From Alphaproteobacteria bacterium (lineage in GTDB: Bacteria; Pseudomonadota; Alphaproteobacteria; Sphingomonadales; Sphingomonadaceae): a DNA stretch of 64,000 nucleotides. The notes beneath the pieces were generated by a model. The model was given only the letters and a program-made list of their open reading frames with translations. It was not told the DNA's origin and searched no databases. The translations under genes and the position numbers were made by a program. Location: positions 1-64,000 of the forward strand of contig JAHJIJ010000002.1 in the NCBI GenBank assembly GCA_018823325.1, read 5' to 3'. This document shows, in pieces, positions 9,009-18,237 of this stretch (position 1 is its first letter; the number at the start of each line of letters is the position of its first letter).

Positions 9009-9700
9009 GCAAGGCCGCTCGACAAGCCAGTAGGATGGGTGAGCGCGCATCCCGCTTTGCCGCACGTCTGCGGCGTGCCCAGATGGGCGTGGCGGCGGTG
9101 GAGTTCGCACTGACGGCGCCGATCATTCTGGGCATGTTTCTCGCCGGCGCGGAACTGACCAATTTTGCCATCACCAGGATGCGCGTCAGCCAGATCGCGC
9201 TGCACGTCGCGGACAATGCCTCGCGCATCGGCACCAACAGCCTGCTCACCGCACCCCAGATCAGCGAAGCGCAGATCAACGATCTGCTGATTGGCGCCAA
9301 TATGCAGTCCGGCACGCTGGACCTGGCCGCAAACGGACGGATCATCATCTCCAGCCTCGAACCGGTGAGCAACCCCAACCCCGAGCCCAAGCGTTTCCGC
9401 ATTCACTGGCAGCGCTGCTATGGCGCGAAGGCGTGGTCTTCTTCTCACGGCGCGCAAGGCGATACCGATCTGGAAGGCATGGGCCCGACCAGCAAGCAGG
9501 TGACCGCGCCAGACGGCGGCGCTGTCATCTTCGTCGAAGTCGCTTATGACTACACGCCACTGATCTCTGCCGACATCGTGCCAACCACAGTCATCACCGA
9601 CACCGCCGCGATGACGGTGCGTGACGACCGTGACTATGGCGGAAATGGCGGGACAGGCGTTTACAACAATGAGGGCGTCACCGCCTCCACCTGTGCCTGA
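9005..9700 (+). CDS. TadE-like pilus assembly protein, second copy
   Basis: A 231-residue protein starting within the ATGA overlap with the previous stop. After an arginine-rich leader it has MGVAAVEFALTAPIILGMFL, a TadE-type helix with the conserved Glu, then MRVSQIALHVADNASRIG. It differs from its neighbour outside this segment, so it is a distant paralogue, not a recent duplicate. As the last gene of the TadG-TadE-TadE cluster it is expected to work with them in the envelope. It converges on a Gfo/Idh/MocA gene 30 bases away. An in-frame start six bases earlier is possible but less well spaced. Confidence 0.8.
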   Translation: MSKAARQASRMGERASRFAARLRRAQMGVAAVEFALTAPIILGMFLAGAELTNFAITRMRVSQIALHVADNASRIGTNSLLTAPQISEAQINDLLIGANMQSGTLDLAANGRIIISSLEPVSNPNPEPKRFRIHWQRCYGAKAWSSSHGAQGDTDLEGMGPTSKQVTAPDGGAVIFVEVAYDYTPLISADIVPTTVITDTAAMTVRDDRDYGGNGGTGVYNNEGVTASTCA

Positions 9701-9730
9701 GCCAAAGGCGCGCCGTGATGCCGCTCTAGT

Positions 9731-10831
9731 CTAAACGACGAGATCGACCCACCCGGCATTCGCGCGTGAGGCCTCAACCGCTGTTTCGATGAAGGCCATT
9801 CCGCGCAAGCCATCGTCTGCGCCGGGCAGTAACGGCGCCTCCTCGCCCCTCAACACAGCTGTGAAGTCGCGATAGATCGCTGCGAAGGCGTCCATATAAC
9901 CGTCGGCGTGCTGCACTTCGAAGGGCGCCGGAACAACCGCACCGCTGCTCTCCAGACGCACTGTTTCCGTGCTTCCATCGATCCGGTGGATCGTGAGACA
10001 ATGTGGATCATCAAGTTGCCAGACGAGACTGGCCTTTTCGCCGTCGCAGCGCAGGCGCAGCCCATTGCCCTGACCGATCTCGATCTGAGATGCGAGAACT
10101 GCCCCGCGTGCGCCATTCTCGAACCGCAAGAGAACCGCGCAATCATCGTCCAGCGCGCGGCCCGGCACGACTGCGCCAAGGTCTGCCATGATCCGGCTGA
10201 CCCGCAGGCCAGAGACGAACTCCGCGAGATGGAATGCATGAACGCCGATGTCTGCGATGCAGCCGCCGACACCGGCGCGGGCAGGATCGATCCGCCAGGC
10301 GGCCTGTTCACCCGCAGAGGGGTTCGCCAGCCAACCCTGCGCATATTCGACCACGATTTTACGAATATCGCCTAGCCTGCCCGCCGCGATCCGCGCCCGC
10401 GCCTCGCGGACTGCCGGATAAGCGGAATAGGTATAGCTCAGCGCATAGGGCCGGCCTGATTGCCTGATCGTGGATCGCAGTTGCCGGGCTTCTTCCAGCC
10501 GCGCCGTCATGGGCTTGTCGCTCATCACAGCAAAGCCCGCTTCCAGGGCCGCTGATGTCGCAGGATAATGAAGATGATTGGGCGTGACGATGGAGACGAA
10601 GTCCACGCCATCGGAGCGCGCACGTTCTGCCGCGAGCATCGTCGGCAGATCGGCATAAGCGCGCGCAGGATCGACACCATAAGCCGCACCGGCGATCCGC
10701 GATCGCTCCGGATCAGATGAAAAGACGCCGGCTACCAGTTCGATCTCGCCCGTGGCTTGCGCAGCAAGACGATGAGTCTGGCCAATGGAAAGGCACGAGC
10801 CACCGCCGATCATGCCCATGCGCAGCACCAT
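9731..10831 (-). CDS. Gfo/Idh/MocA family oxidoreductase
   Basis: A 366-residue NAD(P)-dependent sugar or inositol-type dehydrogenase. The N-terminal Rossmann segment has GMIGGGSCLSIGQTHR and the family hallmark FVSIVTPNHLHY followed by SDKPMT, where the Lys of the EKP/DKP motif is catalytic. The C-terminal substrate domain includes GGCIADIGVHAFHLAEFV, with the His expected at the active site. A GAGGG/AAGG ribosome-binding site precedes the ATG. It lies 48 bases after folP on the same strand, but nothing ties it to folate metabolism. The substrate, probably a sugar or cyclitol, cannot be assigned. Confidence 0.88.
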   Translation of the reverse strand: MVLRMGMIGGGSCLSIGQTHRLAAQATGEIELVAGVFSSDPERSRIAGAAYGVDPARAYADLPTMLAAERARSDGVDFVSIVTPNHLHYPATSAALEAGFAVMSDKPMTARLEEARQLRSTIRQSGRPYALSYTYSAYPAVREARARIAAGRLGDIRKIVVEYAQGWLANPSAGEQAAWRIDPARAGVGGCIADIGVHAFHLAEFVSGLRVSRIMADLGAVVPGRALDDDCAVLLRFENGARGAVLASQIEIGQGNGLRLRCDGEKASLVWQLDDPHCLTIHRIDGSTETVRLESSGAVVPAPFEVQHADGYMDAFAAIYRDFTAVLRGEEAPLLPGADDGLRGMAFIETAVEASRANAGWVDLVV

Positions 10832-10879
10832 TGCCTTGCCCTCTTTAGCGCGCTGGCTTCGACGCCGCGCGACCGGCTG

Positions 10880-12022
10880 TCACAAAGCGACCAGCGCTGC
10901 ATCCCGCAGGCCGCGCCAGACGCGTGCGGCCTGTACGCTTTCCTGCACATCATGCACGCGCACGATCTGGGCGCCCTGCGTGATTGCCGCCTGGGCCAGC
11001 GCGACTGATCCGCCGAGACGCTGCTCGACCGGGGCGCCGTCCGTCAGGGCGCCCACAATGCGCTTGCGGCTCGCGCCGAACAGCAAGGGCACGCCCAGAG
11101 CCTGATACAGCGCGAGATTGTTGATGATGCGCGTGTCGTCCTGCAGCGCCTTGCCGAAGCCAACGCCGGGATCGATGATGATCTTCGTGCGCTCGATGCC
11201 CGCGGCAAGACAGGCTGCGATCCGCGCCTCAAGCCAGTCGAACACCGCAATGTCCGCCGCAGGCCCGGCGACCGCCCCCGCCTTGTACTTGACCGCGCCG
11301 CCATGTGGATCCTCACCAGCGGACGGGCTGTGCATGATGATGACCGGACATCCCGCCTTCGCCACGACCTCCAGCGCGCGCGGGTCATGGGTCAGCCCGG
11401 TCACGTCATTGACGATTCCCGCTCCGGCAGCGAGCGCTGCTTCCATCACCGCCGCCTTGCGGGTGTCGATCGACACGACAATGCCGCTTCTCGCCAGACG
11501 CTCAATCACCGGAACCGTGCGGGCAATCTCGTCGCCCTCCCAAACGGTTTCTGCGCCCGGCCGCGTCGACTCCCCACCCACATCGATGACCGAAGCGCCG
11601 GCAAGTTGCATTGCAAATCCGGCATCCGCTGCCCGCTCGGCATCGCCAATCAGCTTGCCGCCATCGGAGAAACTGTCGGGCGTCATATTGAGGATGCCCA
11701 TCACCTGCGGGGTATCGAAGCGGACAATGCGCTCACCAAGGCTGAGCGGCAGACGGGCAGCGGTGAGACCCGCCATTTGCGCCTCGACGCGTGCAAGCTG
11801 CGCGTCGCTCAGGCGGCCCTGCCAGTCGGCCAGTGCATGAACCGGCACCTGAATTTTGCCGGTACTGCCATCACCGCCAACCCAGCGGACTTCCACGCCC
11901 TGGAACCAGATCAGCCCACCGGCAAGCCGCCGGAATTCATGCTCCTCCAGCCCGACAGGCGTGTCGATGAACCAGATGGGGCGCAGATACAGGCGCGCAT
12001 CGGATGGCGGCGTTGCGATCAT
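10880..12022 (-). CDS. folP: Dihydropteroate synthase with N-terminal extension
   Basis: Joins p-aminobenzoate to dihydropterin pyrophosphate to give dihydropteroate in folate synthesis, in the cytoplasm. The TIM-barrel signatures are MGILNMTPDSFSDGG from residue 108 and DVGGESTRPGAE further on, with DPGVGFGKALQDD and GASRKRIVG later. The protein has 380 residues, about 100 longer than a typical enzyme; the surplus is an N-terminal extension (roughly residues 1-104) with no motif I recognise. It follows ccrM on the same strand after 114 bases. The core assignment is secure; the role of the extension is unknown. Confidence 0.95.
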   Translation of the reverse strand: MIATPPSDARLYLRPIWFIDTPVGLEEHEFRRLAGGLIWFQGVEVRWVGGDGSTGKIQVPVHALADWQGRLSDAQLARVEAQMAGLTAARLPLSLGERIVRFDTPQVMGILNMTPDSFSDGGKLIGDAERAADAGFAMQLAGASVIDVGGESTRPGAETVWEGDEIARTVPVIERLARSGIVVSIDTRKAAVMEAALAAGAGIVNDVTGLTHDPRALEVVAKAGCPVIIMHSPSAGEDPHGGAVKYKAGAVAGPAADIAVFDWLEARIAACLAAGIERTKIIIDPGVGFGKALQDDTRIINNLALYQALGVPLLFGASRKRIVGALTDGAPVEQRLGGSVALAQAAITQGAQIVRVHDVQESVQAARVWRGLRDAALVAL

Positions 12023-12136
12023 GGTCGAAGAGTTCCCTTCAGCATCCCCCGCGCCTTAGCCTTCCCGTCGGCAAAGCGGAAGCTGGAGCCCGGACCAGCG
12101 GTGGGAGTGCACGATCCGGGCTCCGGCGACGGCCCC

Positions 12137-13460
<1,324 letters not shown>

Positions 13461-13510
13461 AGGCGGTCGGCAGGCACAAAAATATTTTGCGCTCAGCCGA
13501 TTTTACCGTC

Positions 13511-14080
13511 TCAGAGGCTGCCAGGCCCCTGGATCAGTAGCCACAGACCGATGATGGCGAACAGGCCCGCCGCAACGAACCGCACCACCTTGAGTGGCAC
13601 GCGACGCAGCAACTCATGGCCAACGAACACCGCGGGCACATTGGCAAGGAGCATGCCGATCGTCGTACCAATCGTCACGAGCACAACCTGCTGGAACTGG
13701 GCACCCAGCGCCACGGTCGCGATCTGGGTCTTGTCGCCCATTTCAACCAGGAAGAACGCGACGGTGGTGGTCAGAAAGGCACCGAAGCGCGCCGGCTTAT
13801 CCTCCAGATCATCGATCTTGTCGGGGATGAGCGTCCAGATTGCCATGGCGAGGAAACCGGCGGCTACCAGATAATGAAACCATGCCGACTGGAAGATCGA
13901 CGCCACGCTCGCGCCCAGCAAGGCCGCGAAGAAATGATTGGCGAGCGTCGCAACGAGGATACCGAAAATGATCGGCACCGGCTTCCGGAAGCGCGTCGCC
14001 AGCAGGATCGCGAGCAACTGCGTCTTGTCACCAATTTCGGCAAGAGCGACGACGGCAGTGGAAGTAAAGAGAGCGTCCAT
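13511..14080 (-). CDS. GDT1/TMEM165 (UPF0016) family cation exporter, likely Mn2+
   Basis: A 189-residue integral membrane protein with two repeats carrying the family hallmark ExGDKT: ALAEIGDKTQLLAI in the first half and FLVEMGDKTQIATV in the second. About six hydrophobic helices are visible, as expected. Bacterial members export Mn2+ (MneA type) and eukaryotic members move Ca2+/Mn2+. The ATG at 14080 follows an AGGA ribosome-binding site; a longer reading frame back to 14194 is rejected because that DNA encodes a yybP-ykoY Mn2+ riboswitch. The riboswitch upstream strongly supports manganese as substrate and as regulator. The gene sits between rnhB and ccrM on the same strand. Confidence 0.9.
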   Translation of the reverse strand: MDALFTSTAVVALAEIGDKTQLLAILLATRFRKPVPIIFGILVATLANHFFAALLGASVASIFQSAWFHYLVAAGFLAMAIWTLIPDKIDDLEDKPARFGAFLTTTVAFFLVEMGDKTQIATVALGAQFQQVVLVTIGTTIGMLLANVPAVFVGHELLRRVPLKVVRFVAAGLFAIIGLWLLIQGPGSL

Positions 14081-14110
14081 GGAATATCCTGAGCCGGGCA
14101 ACATGACAGA

Positions 14111-14263
14111 CAATGACATCGAACCTCCCGCCCGGCCCGGACGGAAGCACGACGTCATTGGTCTCGCCGGAATGCTTGGATCCCCTGCCGCCACGGCCTC
14201 TCGGCCGAGTATGTTGACGTACAGGCCCGCCGGAAGCCGGCGGCTGGCTACTCCCCAGATGAC
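14111..14263 (-). ncRNA. yybP-ykoY Mn2+ riboswitch (aptamer plus switching sequence)
   Basis: On the minus strand the leader of the GDT1 gene contains the two conserved aptamer elements GGGGAGTAGCC (14246-14256) and GTCAACATACTCG (14206-14218), with GGCGAGACC at the 3' side. P1 is formed by GTCATCTGG (14255-14263) and CCAATGAC (14154-14161), giving an aptamer of about 110 bases. The P1 3' strand and bases 14111-14121 can form an alternative 11-bp helix (one G-U). In this class Mn2+ binding stabilises P1 and normally turns expression on. The downstream exporter gene fits. Confidence 0.9.
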
Positions 14264-14308
14264 AGGGGCGCTCTAGGGCGCTTGGCTCAACCCGTCAACC
14301 GCCACAGC

Positions 14309-14890
14309 CTACAGCAAGGCCAGCTGCGCGACCGGCGAAAAGCTGCGGCGATGCAGAGGGGTTGGGCCATGCTCGCGCAGGGCAGCAAGATGATCGGGCG
14401 TGCCATAGCCCTTGTTCCGGTCCCAGCCATAATGGGGATGGACCCGTGCAGCGTCCCGCATCAGCGCATCGCGATGCTCCTTGGCGATGATCGAGGCGGC
14501 CGAGATGGACGGTTCCAGCGCATCCCCCCCGACGATCGCGCGGGCAGCCCAGCGCCACTCCGGACGGCGTCCATGCGGCGTGAGATTGCCGTCCACGAGC
14601 ACTTCCAGCGGATCGCAGCCAAGGCGCGCGCACAGGGCTTCGACCGCCCGGGTCATAGCCAGCATCGTCGCACCGAAGATGTTGAGCCGGTCAATATCCT
14701 CGACATCCACCACGCCAACGGCCCAGTGGCAGCGCCGCTTGATCGTCGCTTCGAGCGTGGCGCGCTTCTGCGCCGTCAGCTTCTTGCTGTCATCGAGCCC
14801 TGCGGGCCTGGGCTTGCACAGCACCACGGCAGCCGCCACCACCGGCCCGGCCAGCGGCCCTCGCCCCGCCTCGTCCACGCCTGCGATCAT
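14309..14890 (-). CDS. rnhB: Ribonuclease HII
   Basis: A 193-residue type 2 RNase H that removes ribonucleotides and RNA primers from RNA-DNA hybrids in the cytoplasm. The N-terminal [13 protein letters not shown] supplies the first two acidic residues (Asp-Glu) of the active site, and later the VDGN segment and [11 protein letters not shown] match family motifs. The length is normal. The ATG overlaps the thiD stop as TGATG, so translation is probably coupled. In many alphaproteobacteria rnhB sits directly beside ccrM; here the riboswitch and GDT1 gene lie between them. Confidence 0.95.
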   Translation of the reverse strand: MIAGVDEAGRGPLAGPVVAAAVVLCKPRPAGLDDSKKLTAQKRATLEATIKRRCHWAVGVVDVEDIDRLNIFGATMLAMTRAVEALCARLGCDPLEVLVDGNLTPHGRRPEWRWAARAIVGGDALEPSISAASIIAKEHRDALMRDAARVHPHYGWDRNKGYGTPDHLAALREHGPTPLHRRSFSPVAQLALL

Positions 14891-16008
14891 CAGTCAATGC
14901 GCCAGGGCGGGTAGCGCCGGTTCTCCCCGGCAGAATAGAGACAGACGCGATTGCCAGCCGGATCAACGAGCCAGGCCTCACGCCAGCCCCAATCCTGATC
15001 CACCGGCTCGCTGTCGAAGGCGAGGCCGGCGGAGATCAATGCCGTCACCCGCGCATCGAGATCGTCGCACTCCAGATAGACGGCGTGGCTCTCACCATGG
15101 AGCGAAAGCGTCGTGCCGCCGGGCGCCTCGAAGCGGGCATACGGCTTTTCCGGACTGTCCACGATCAGTCGCAGCCCCAGGTCCTCATAGAAGTCGCGAG
15201 AGGCAAGATAGTCGGTCACCGGCACCGAAATCTGATTGAGCCGCGCGCTGTCACCCAGGTCGAGGCGCACCGAAGCATGGCCCAACGGTCCATGGCCGCC
15301 GCCAAGGCCCGGCGGCGCGCGCAAAGCGAGCCGCACGAACAGCCGCGCCCGCTCGATGGCCTCGGGCAGATTGAGCCCCTGCCCCAGCCCTGTCGCAATG
15401 GCGCTGGCCAGCGTGCAGCCGGTGCCGTGCGTGTCCTCGGTATGGATGCGCGAGCCTTCCCAGCGCGCGATCTCGCCTTCCGAGCCAACCAGGCGATCAG
15501 TGATGATCTCGCCGGGCGCATGACCGCCCTTGATCAGCAGCATTTCGCCGCGCGCGGTCAGCTCCGCCTCGCCGCCGAGTGCTTCCAGCTCGGGCAGATT
15601 GGGCGTGGTGACGAAAGCCCAGCCCATCAATTCATGCAGGCTCTCGATGGTGGCTGCGTCGGCCAGAACACCGCCGCTGCTCGCGACCATCACCGGGTCG
15701 AGCACGACAGGTGCGTTGATGTTCTCAAGCCGGTTCGCAACCGCAAGCGCCGTTTCCGCCGATCCGATCATGCCGATCTTCACCGCATCCACGCCGATGT
15801 CGCTCACCACGCTGTCGATCTGGGCGAGCACCATCTCGGTGGGGACAGCATGGACAGCCTGCACGCCCAGCGTGTTCTGGGCGGTAACCGCGGTGATCGC
15901 GGTCATGGCGTGGCCGCCCAGCATGGTGACGGTTTTCAGGTCCGCCTGAATGCCGGCGCCGCCGCCGGAATCGGAGCCGGCGATGATAAGGATTCGGGGG
16001 ATGCTCAT
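14890..16008 (-). CDS. thiD: HMP/HMP-phosphate kinase ThiD fused to a glyoxalase (VOC) domain
   Basis: A 372-residue fusion. Residues 1 to about 244 are ThiD, a ribokinase-fold enzyme that phosphorylates hydroxymethylpyrimidine and its phosphate for thiamine synthesis: [17 protein letters not shown] at the N-terminus and HGTGC (194-198) forming the anion hole. From about residue 258 ([20 protein letters not shown]) to the end is a VOC/glyoxalase-like domain ending in [15 protein letters not shown]. The reading frame is continuous and the join short, so this is a true fusion and not a frameshift artefact. The VOC domain function is unknown. The stop overlaps rnhB. No TPP riboswitch is seen in the 54 bases upstream. 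Confidence 0.9.
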   Translation of the reverse strand: MSIPRILIIAGSDSGGGAGIQADLKTVTMLGGHAMTAITAVTAQNTLGVQAVHAVPTEMVLAQIDSVVSDIGVDAVKIGMIGSAETALAVANRLENINAPVVLDPVMVASSGGVLADAATIESLHELMGWAFVTTPNLPELEALGGEAELTARGEMLLIKGGHAPGEIITDRLVGSEGEIARWEGSRIHTEDTHGTGCTLASAIATGLGQGLNLPEAIERARLFVRLALRAPPGLGGGHGPLGHASVRLDLGDSARLNQISVPVTDYLASRDFYEDLGLRLIVDSPEKPYARFEAPGGTTLSLHGESHAVYLECDDLDARVTALISAGLAFDSEPVDQDWGWREAWLVDPAGNRVCLYSAGENRRYPPWRID

Positions 16009-16062
16009 GGGCCGCTTTTGCCCCTTGCCGAACCGGAAGTCGAGCCGCTGACGCTGGCTTTG

Positions 16063-16389
16063 TCAGTGTTCCTTGCGAGCGCAATCGATACAGAGCGATG
16101 CTTCGGGCCTCACCTCAAGCCGCGCCGGGGCGATGTCATCGCCACACAGCACGCACTGGCCATAGGTCCCTGCCTCGATCCGCGCGAGCGCCCGGTTCAC
16201 CGAGCCGATTTCGCGCGCGAGCAGCGCCGCTTGCTGTTCCAGCGGCACATCGTCCTGAACTTCGACGGCCTGCTCGGACGAATCAGCATTCAGAGGCTCA
16301 TCGAGATCATCGGCTATCCGTTGCTGCCGGATCTTGAGCTCTTCAAGCGCTGCTTCAAGGCGCACTTTCGCCCGGGCCAAATCAGTCAT
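16063..16389 (-). CDS. TraR/DksA family zinc-finger protein
   Basis: A 108-residue protein with a coiled-coil-like N-terminal half (ARAKVRLEAALEELKIRQ and EQQAALLAREIGSVNRAL) and a C-terminal C4 zinc finger, CVLCGDD followed by CIDC. This is the small TraR/DksA architecture. DksA-type proteins reach into the RNA polymerase secondary channel to modulate initiation; the short single-finger forms are less studied, and the coiled-coil tip DxxDxA motif typical of DksA is not evident. The ATG has a near-perfect AGGAGG ribosome-binding site five bases upstream. It lies just upstream of thiD on the same strand. Confidence 0.85.
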   Translation of the reverse strand: MTDLARAKVRLEAALEELKIRQQRIADDLDEPLNADSSEQAVEVQDDVPLEQQAALLAREIGSVNRALARIEAGTYGQCVLCGDDIAPARLEVRPEASLCIDCARKEH

Positions 16390-16480
16390 CGCATCCTCCT
16401 GTCCGTTGATTGACGACAGGATGTTTAAGGGAGACCAAGAATGAGAAACATGCGCCAGATCAAACCGTCACCGGCGCGCG

Positions 16481-16705
16481 TCACGCCTTGAAACGACGTT
16501 CGGTAGACGCCGGATTGCGCGCCAGCGCCTGACCGGTCCGGCTAGGCCGGTCGAGCAACTCGCCACCGCAATTGGGGCAGCGATCATCCAGGTCCTCCGC
16601 GCACTCGGCGCAGAAGGTGCATTCGAACGAGCAGATGAAGGCACCGCCCGCATCAGCCGGCAGACCGACGCCGCAGCGCTCGCAATCGGGACGCATCTCA
16701 AGCAT
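16481..16705 (-). CDS. DUF1272 domain zinc-binding small protein
   Basis: A 74-residue protein of the DUF1272 family: [12 protein letters not shown], then [14 protein letters not shown] and RCPNCGGEL. The eight cysteines in CxxC and similar pairs suggest two zinc sites. Function is unknown in the family. The start overlaps the end of glmM by eight bases; an alternative ATG nine bases downstream would also fit and there is no strong ribosome-binding site for either. It continues the leftward gene order glmM, DUF1272, TraR, thiD. Confidence 0.8.
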   Translation of the reverse strand: MLEMRPDCERCGVGLPADAGGAFICSFECTFCAECAEDLDDRCPNCGGELLDRPSRTGQALARNPASTERRFKA

Positions 16706-18050
16706 GGGCAGCCGCCGCGCTCGCAACGGCGTCGCAGATGCGATCGACCACGCGCTGCACCTGATCGGCATCGTCCCCTTCGGCCATCACCCGGATGACC
16801 GGCTCGGTGCCCGAGGGGCGAATAACGAGGCGGCCTACGCCCTCCAGTTCGGCTTCCGCCTGCGCGATCACGGCCTTCACGCTTTCCGCCTCCAGCGGCT
16901 TGCCACCAGCAAAGCGCACATTCTTGAGCAATTGCGGTACCGGCTCGAACTGGCGCATCAGCGCGCTCGCCGGCTTGCCGCTCTCGACGAGCGCCGCCAG
17001 CACCTGCAGCGCCGCAATCGTGCCGTCCCCGGTCGTCGCGTAATCGGAGAGGATCATGTGGCCGGACTGCTCGCCGCCGACATTGCAGCCGCGCGCCTTC
17101 ATTTCCTCCAGCACATAGCGGTCACCGACCTTGGTGCGGATGAGCGGAATGCCCTCGCTCGCCAGGCTCCGCTCCAGCCCGAGATTGGACATGACGGTGG
17201 CGACGACGCCGCCGCCTTTGAGCGTGCCTTGCCGCGCCCAACTCGTACCGATCAGCGCCATGATCTGATCGCCGTCCACTATCGTGCCGGTCTCATCGAC
17301 CACGATCAGCCGGTCCGCATCGCCATCGAGCGCAATGCCAATGTCTGCGCCCGAGGCAACCACAGTCTCCTGCAACAGCAGCGGCGCTGTCGATCCGCAA
17401 CCATCGTTGATGTTGGTGCCGTTGGGCGTGACGCCGATTTGCACCAGCTCCGCGCCTAGCTCCCAGAAGGTGTAGGGCGCGGTGTTGTAGGCCGCGCCAT
17501 TGGCGCAATCGAGCGCAACCTTGAGGCCATCGAGCCGCAGATGCTGCGGAAAGGTCGATTTTACGAAGTGGATGTAGCGCCCGCGCCCATCCTCAACGCG
17601 CCGCGCCCGGCCGATCCGCTCGGAGGCGGCGAGCGGAATACCGCCATCCTCGATCAGCGCCTCGATCTTCAGTTCATCGGCATCGGAAAGCTTGTAGCCA
17701 TCCGGCCCGAACAGCTTGATGCCATTGTCGTAATAGGGATTGTGGCTCGCCGAGATCATCACGCCGAGATCGGCACGCATGGAGGCGGCGAGCATCGCCA
17801 CGGCCGGGGTCGGGATCGGCCCGAACTGCACCACGTCCATGCCCACGCTGGTGAACCCTGCGACAAGCGCGTTCTCGATCATATAGCCCGAGAGGCGGGT
17901 ATCCTTGCCGATCACCACGCGGTGGCGGTGATCGCCGCGCATGAAATGGCGGCCCGCAGCCATGCCGACGCGCATCGCCATCTCGGCGGTCATCGGGGAC
18001 TGGTTGGTGCGGCCGCGGATCCCGTCCGTGCCGAAGAAGCGTCTGGTCAT
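16698..18050 (-). CDS. glmM: Phosphoglucosamine mutase
   Basis: A 450-residue enzyme converting glucosamine-6-phosphate to glucosamine-1-phosphate on the way to UDP-GlcNAc for peptidoglycan and lipopolysaccharide. It opens with FFGTDGIRG, carries the phosphoserine loop ISASHNP (Ser102), the metal loop DGDADR, and the C-terminal [12 protein letters not shown] phosphate-binding motif. Length is typical. It is the first gene of a leftward series. A REP-like palindrome sits upstream of its start. Assignment is secure. Confidence 0.97.
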   Translation of the reverse strand: MTRRFFGTDGIRGRTNQSPMTAEMAMRVGMAAGRHFMRGDHRHRVVIGKDTRLSGYMIENALVAGFTSVGMDVVQFGPIPTPAVAMLAASMRADLGVMISASHNPYYDNGIKLFGPDGYKLSDADELKIEALIEDGGIPLAASERIGRARRVEDGRGRYIHFVKSTFPQHLRLDGLKVALDCANGAAYNTAPYTFWELGAELVQIGVTPNGTNINDGCGSTAPLLLQETVVASGADIGIALDGDADRLIVVDETGTIVDGDQIMALIGTSWARQGTLKGGGVVATVMSNLGLERSLASEGIPLIRTKVGDRYVLEEMKARGCNVGGEQSGHMILSDYATTGDGTIAALQVLAALVESGKPASALMRQFEPVPQLLKNVRFAGGKPLEAESVKAVIAQAEAELEGVGRLVIRPSGTEPVIRVMAEGDDADQVQRVVDRICDAVASAAAAHA

Positions 18051-18125
18051 CGGGCCTGCTTAGCGGATGCGGGACGGGCTACGCCAGACCGTTTGTTGGG
18101 GGGCTCTAGCCTACCGGCTTATGAT

Positions 18126-18211
18126 CCGTTCGGGCTAAGCTTGTCGAAGCCCCGTCCTGCTTCCTTTCTTAAGAAAAAAGAACAGGCCTTCGACAGGCTC
18201 AGGCCGAACGG
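18126..18211. repeat. REP-like palindrome, copy 1 (CCGTTCGGGCTAAGCTTGTC type)
   Basis: Two imperfect arms of about 27 bases starting CCGTTCGGGCTAAGCTTGTC and ending GGCTCAGGCCGAACGG face each other across about 32 AT-richer bases. The same family occurs as a perfect palindrome at 40634-40723. It lies in the gap between the divergently placed ends: upstream of glmM and downstream of the peptide transporter. Such palindromes recur through sphingomonad chromosomes; they may act as transcription stops or as REP-type mobile relics. Confidence 0.8.
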
Positions 18212-18237
18212 TATCGGGTGGCAGAGTGCCTGCTCCT

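Noticed and set aside
13470-13510. CtrA site or sigma promoter for ccrM
   Set aside because: Neither TTAA-N7-TTAA nor a convincing -35/-10 could be identified, only an AT-rich AAAATATTTT.
14081-14194. Longer start for the GDT1 gene
   Set aside because: The extra 38 codons lie inside the riboswitch aptamer and would add a non-hydrophobic leader; ATG at 14080 has a ribosome-binding site.
16009-16062. TPP riboswitch upstream of thiD
   Set aside because: The gap is only 54 bases and carries none of the conserved aptamer elements.
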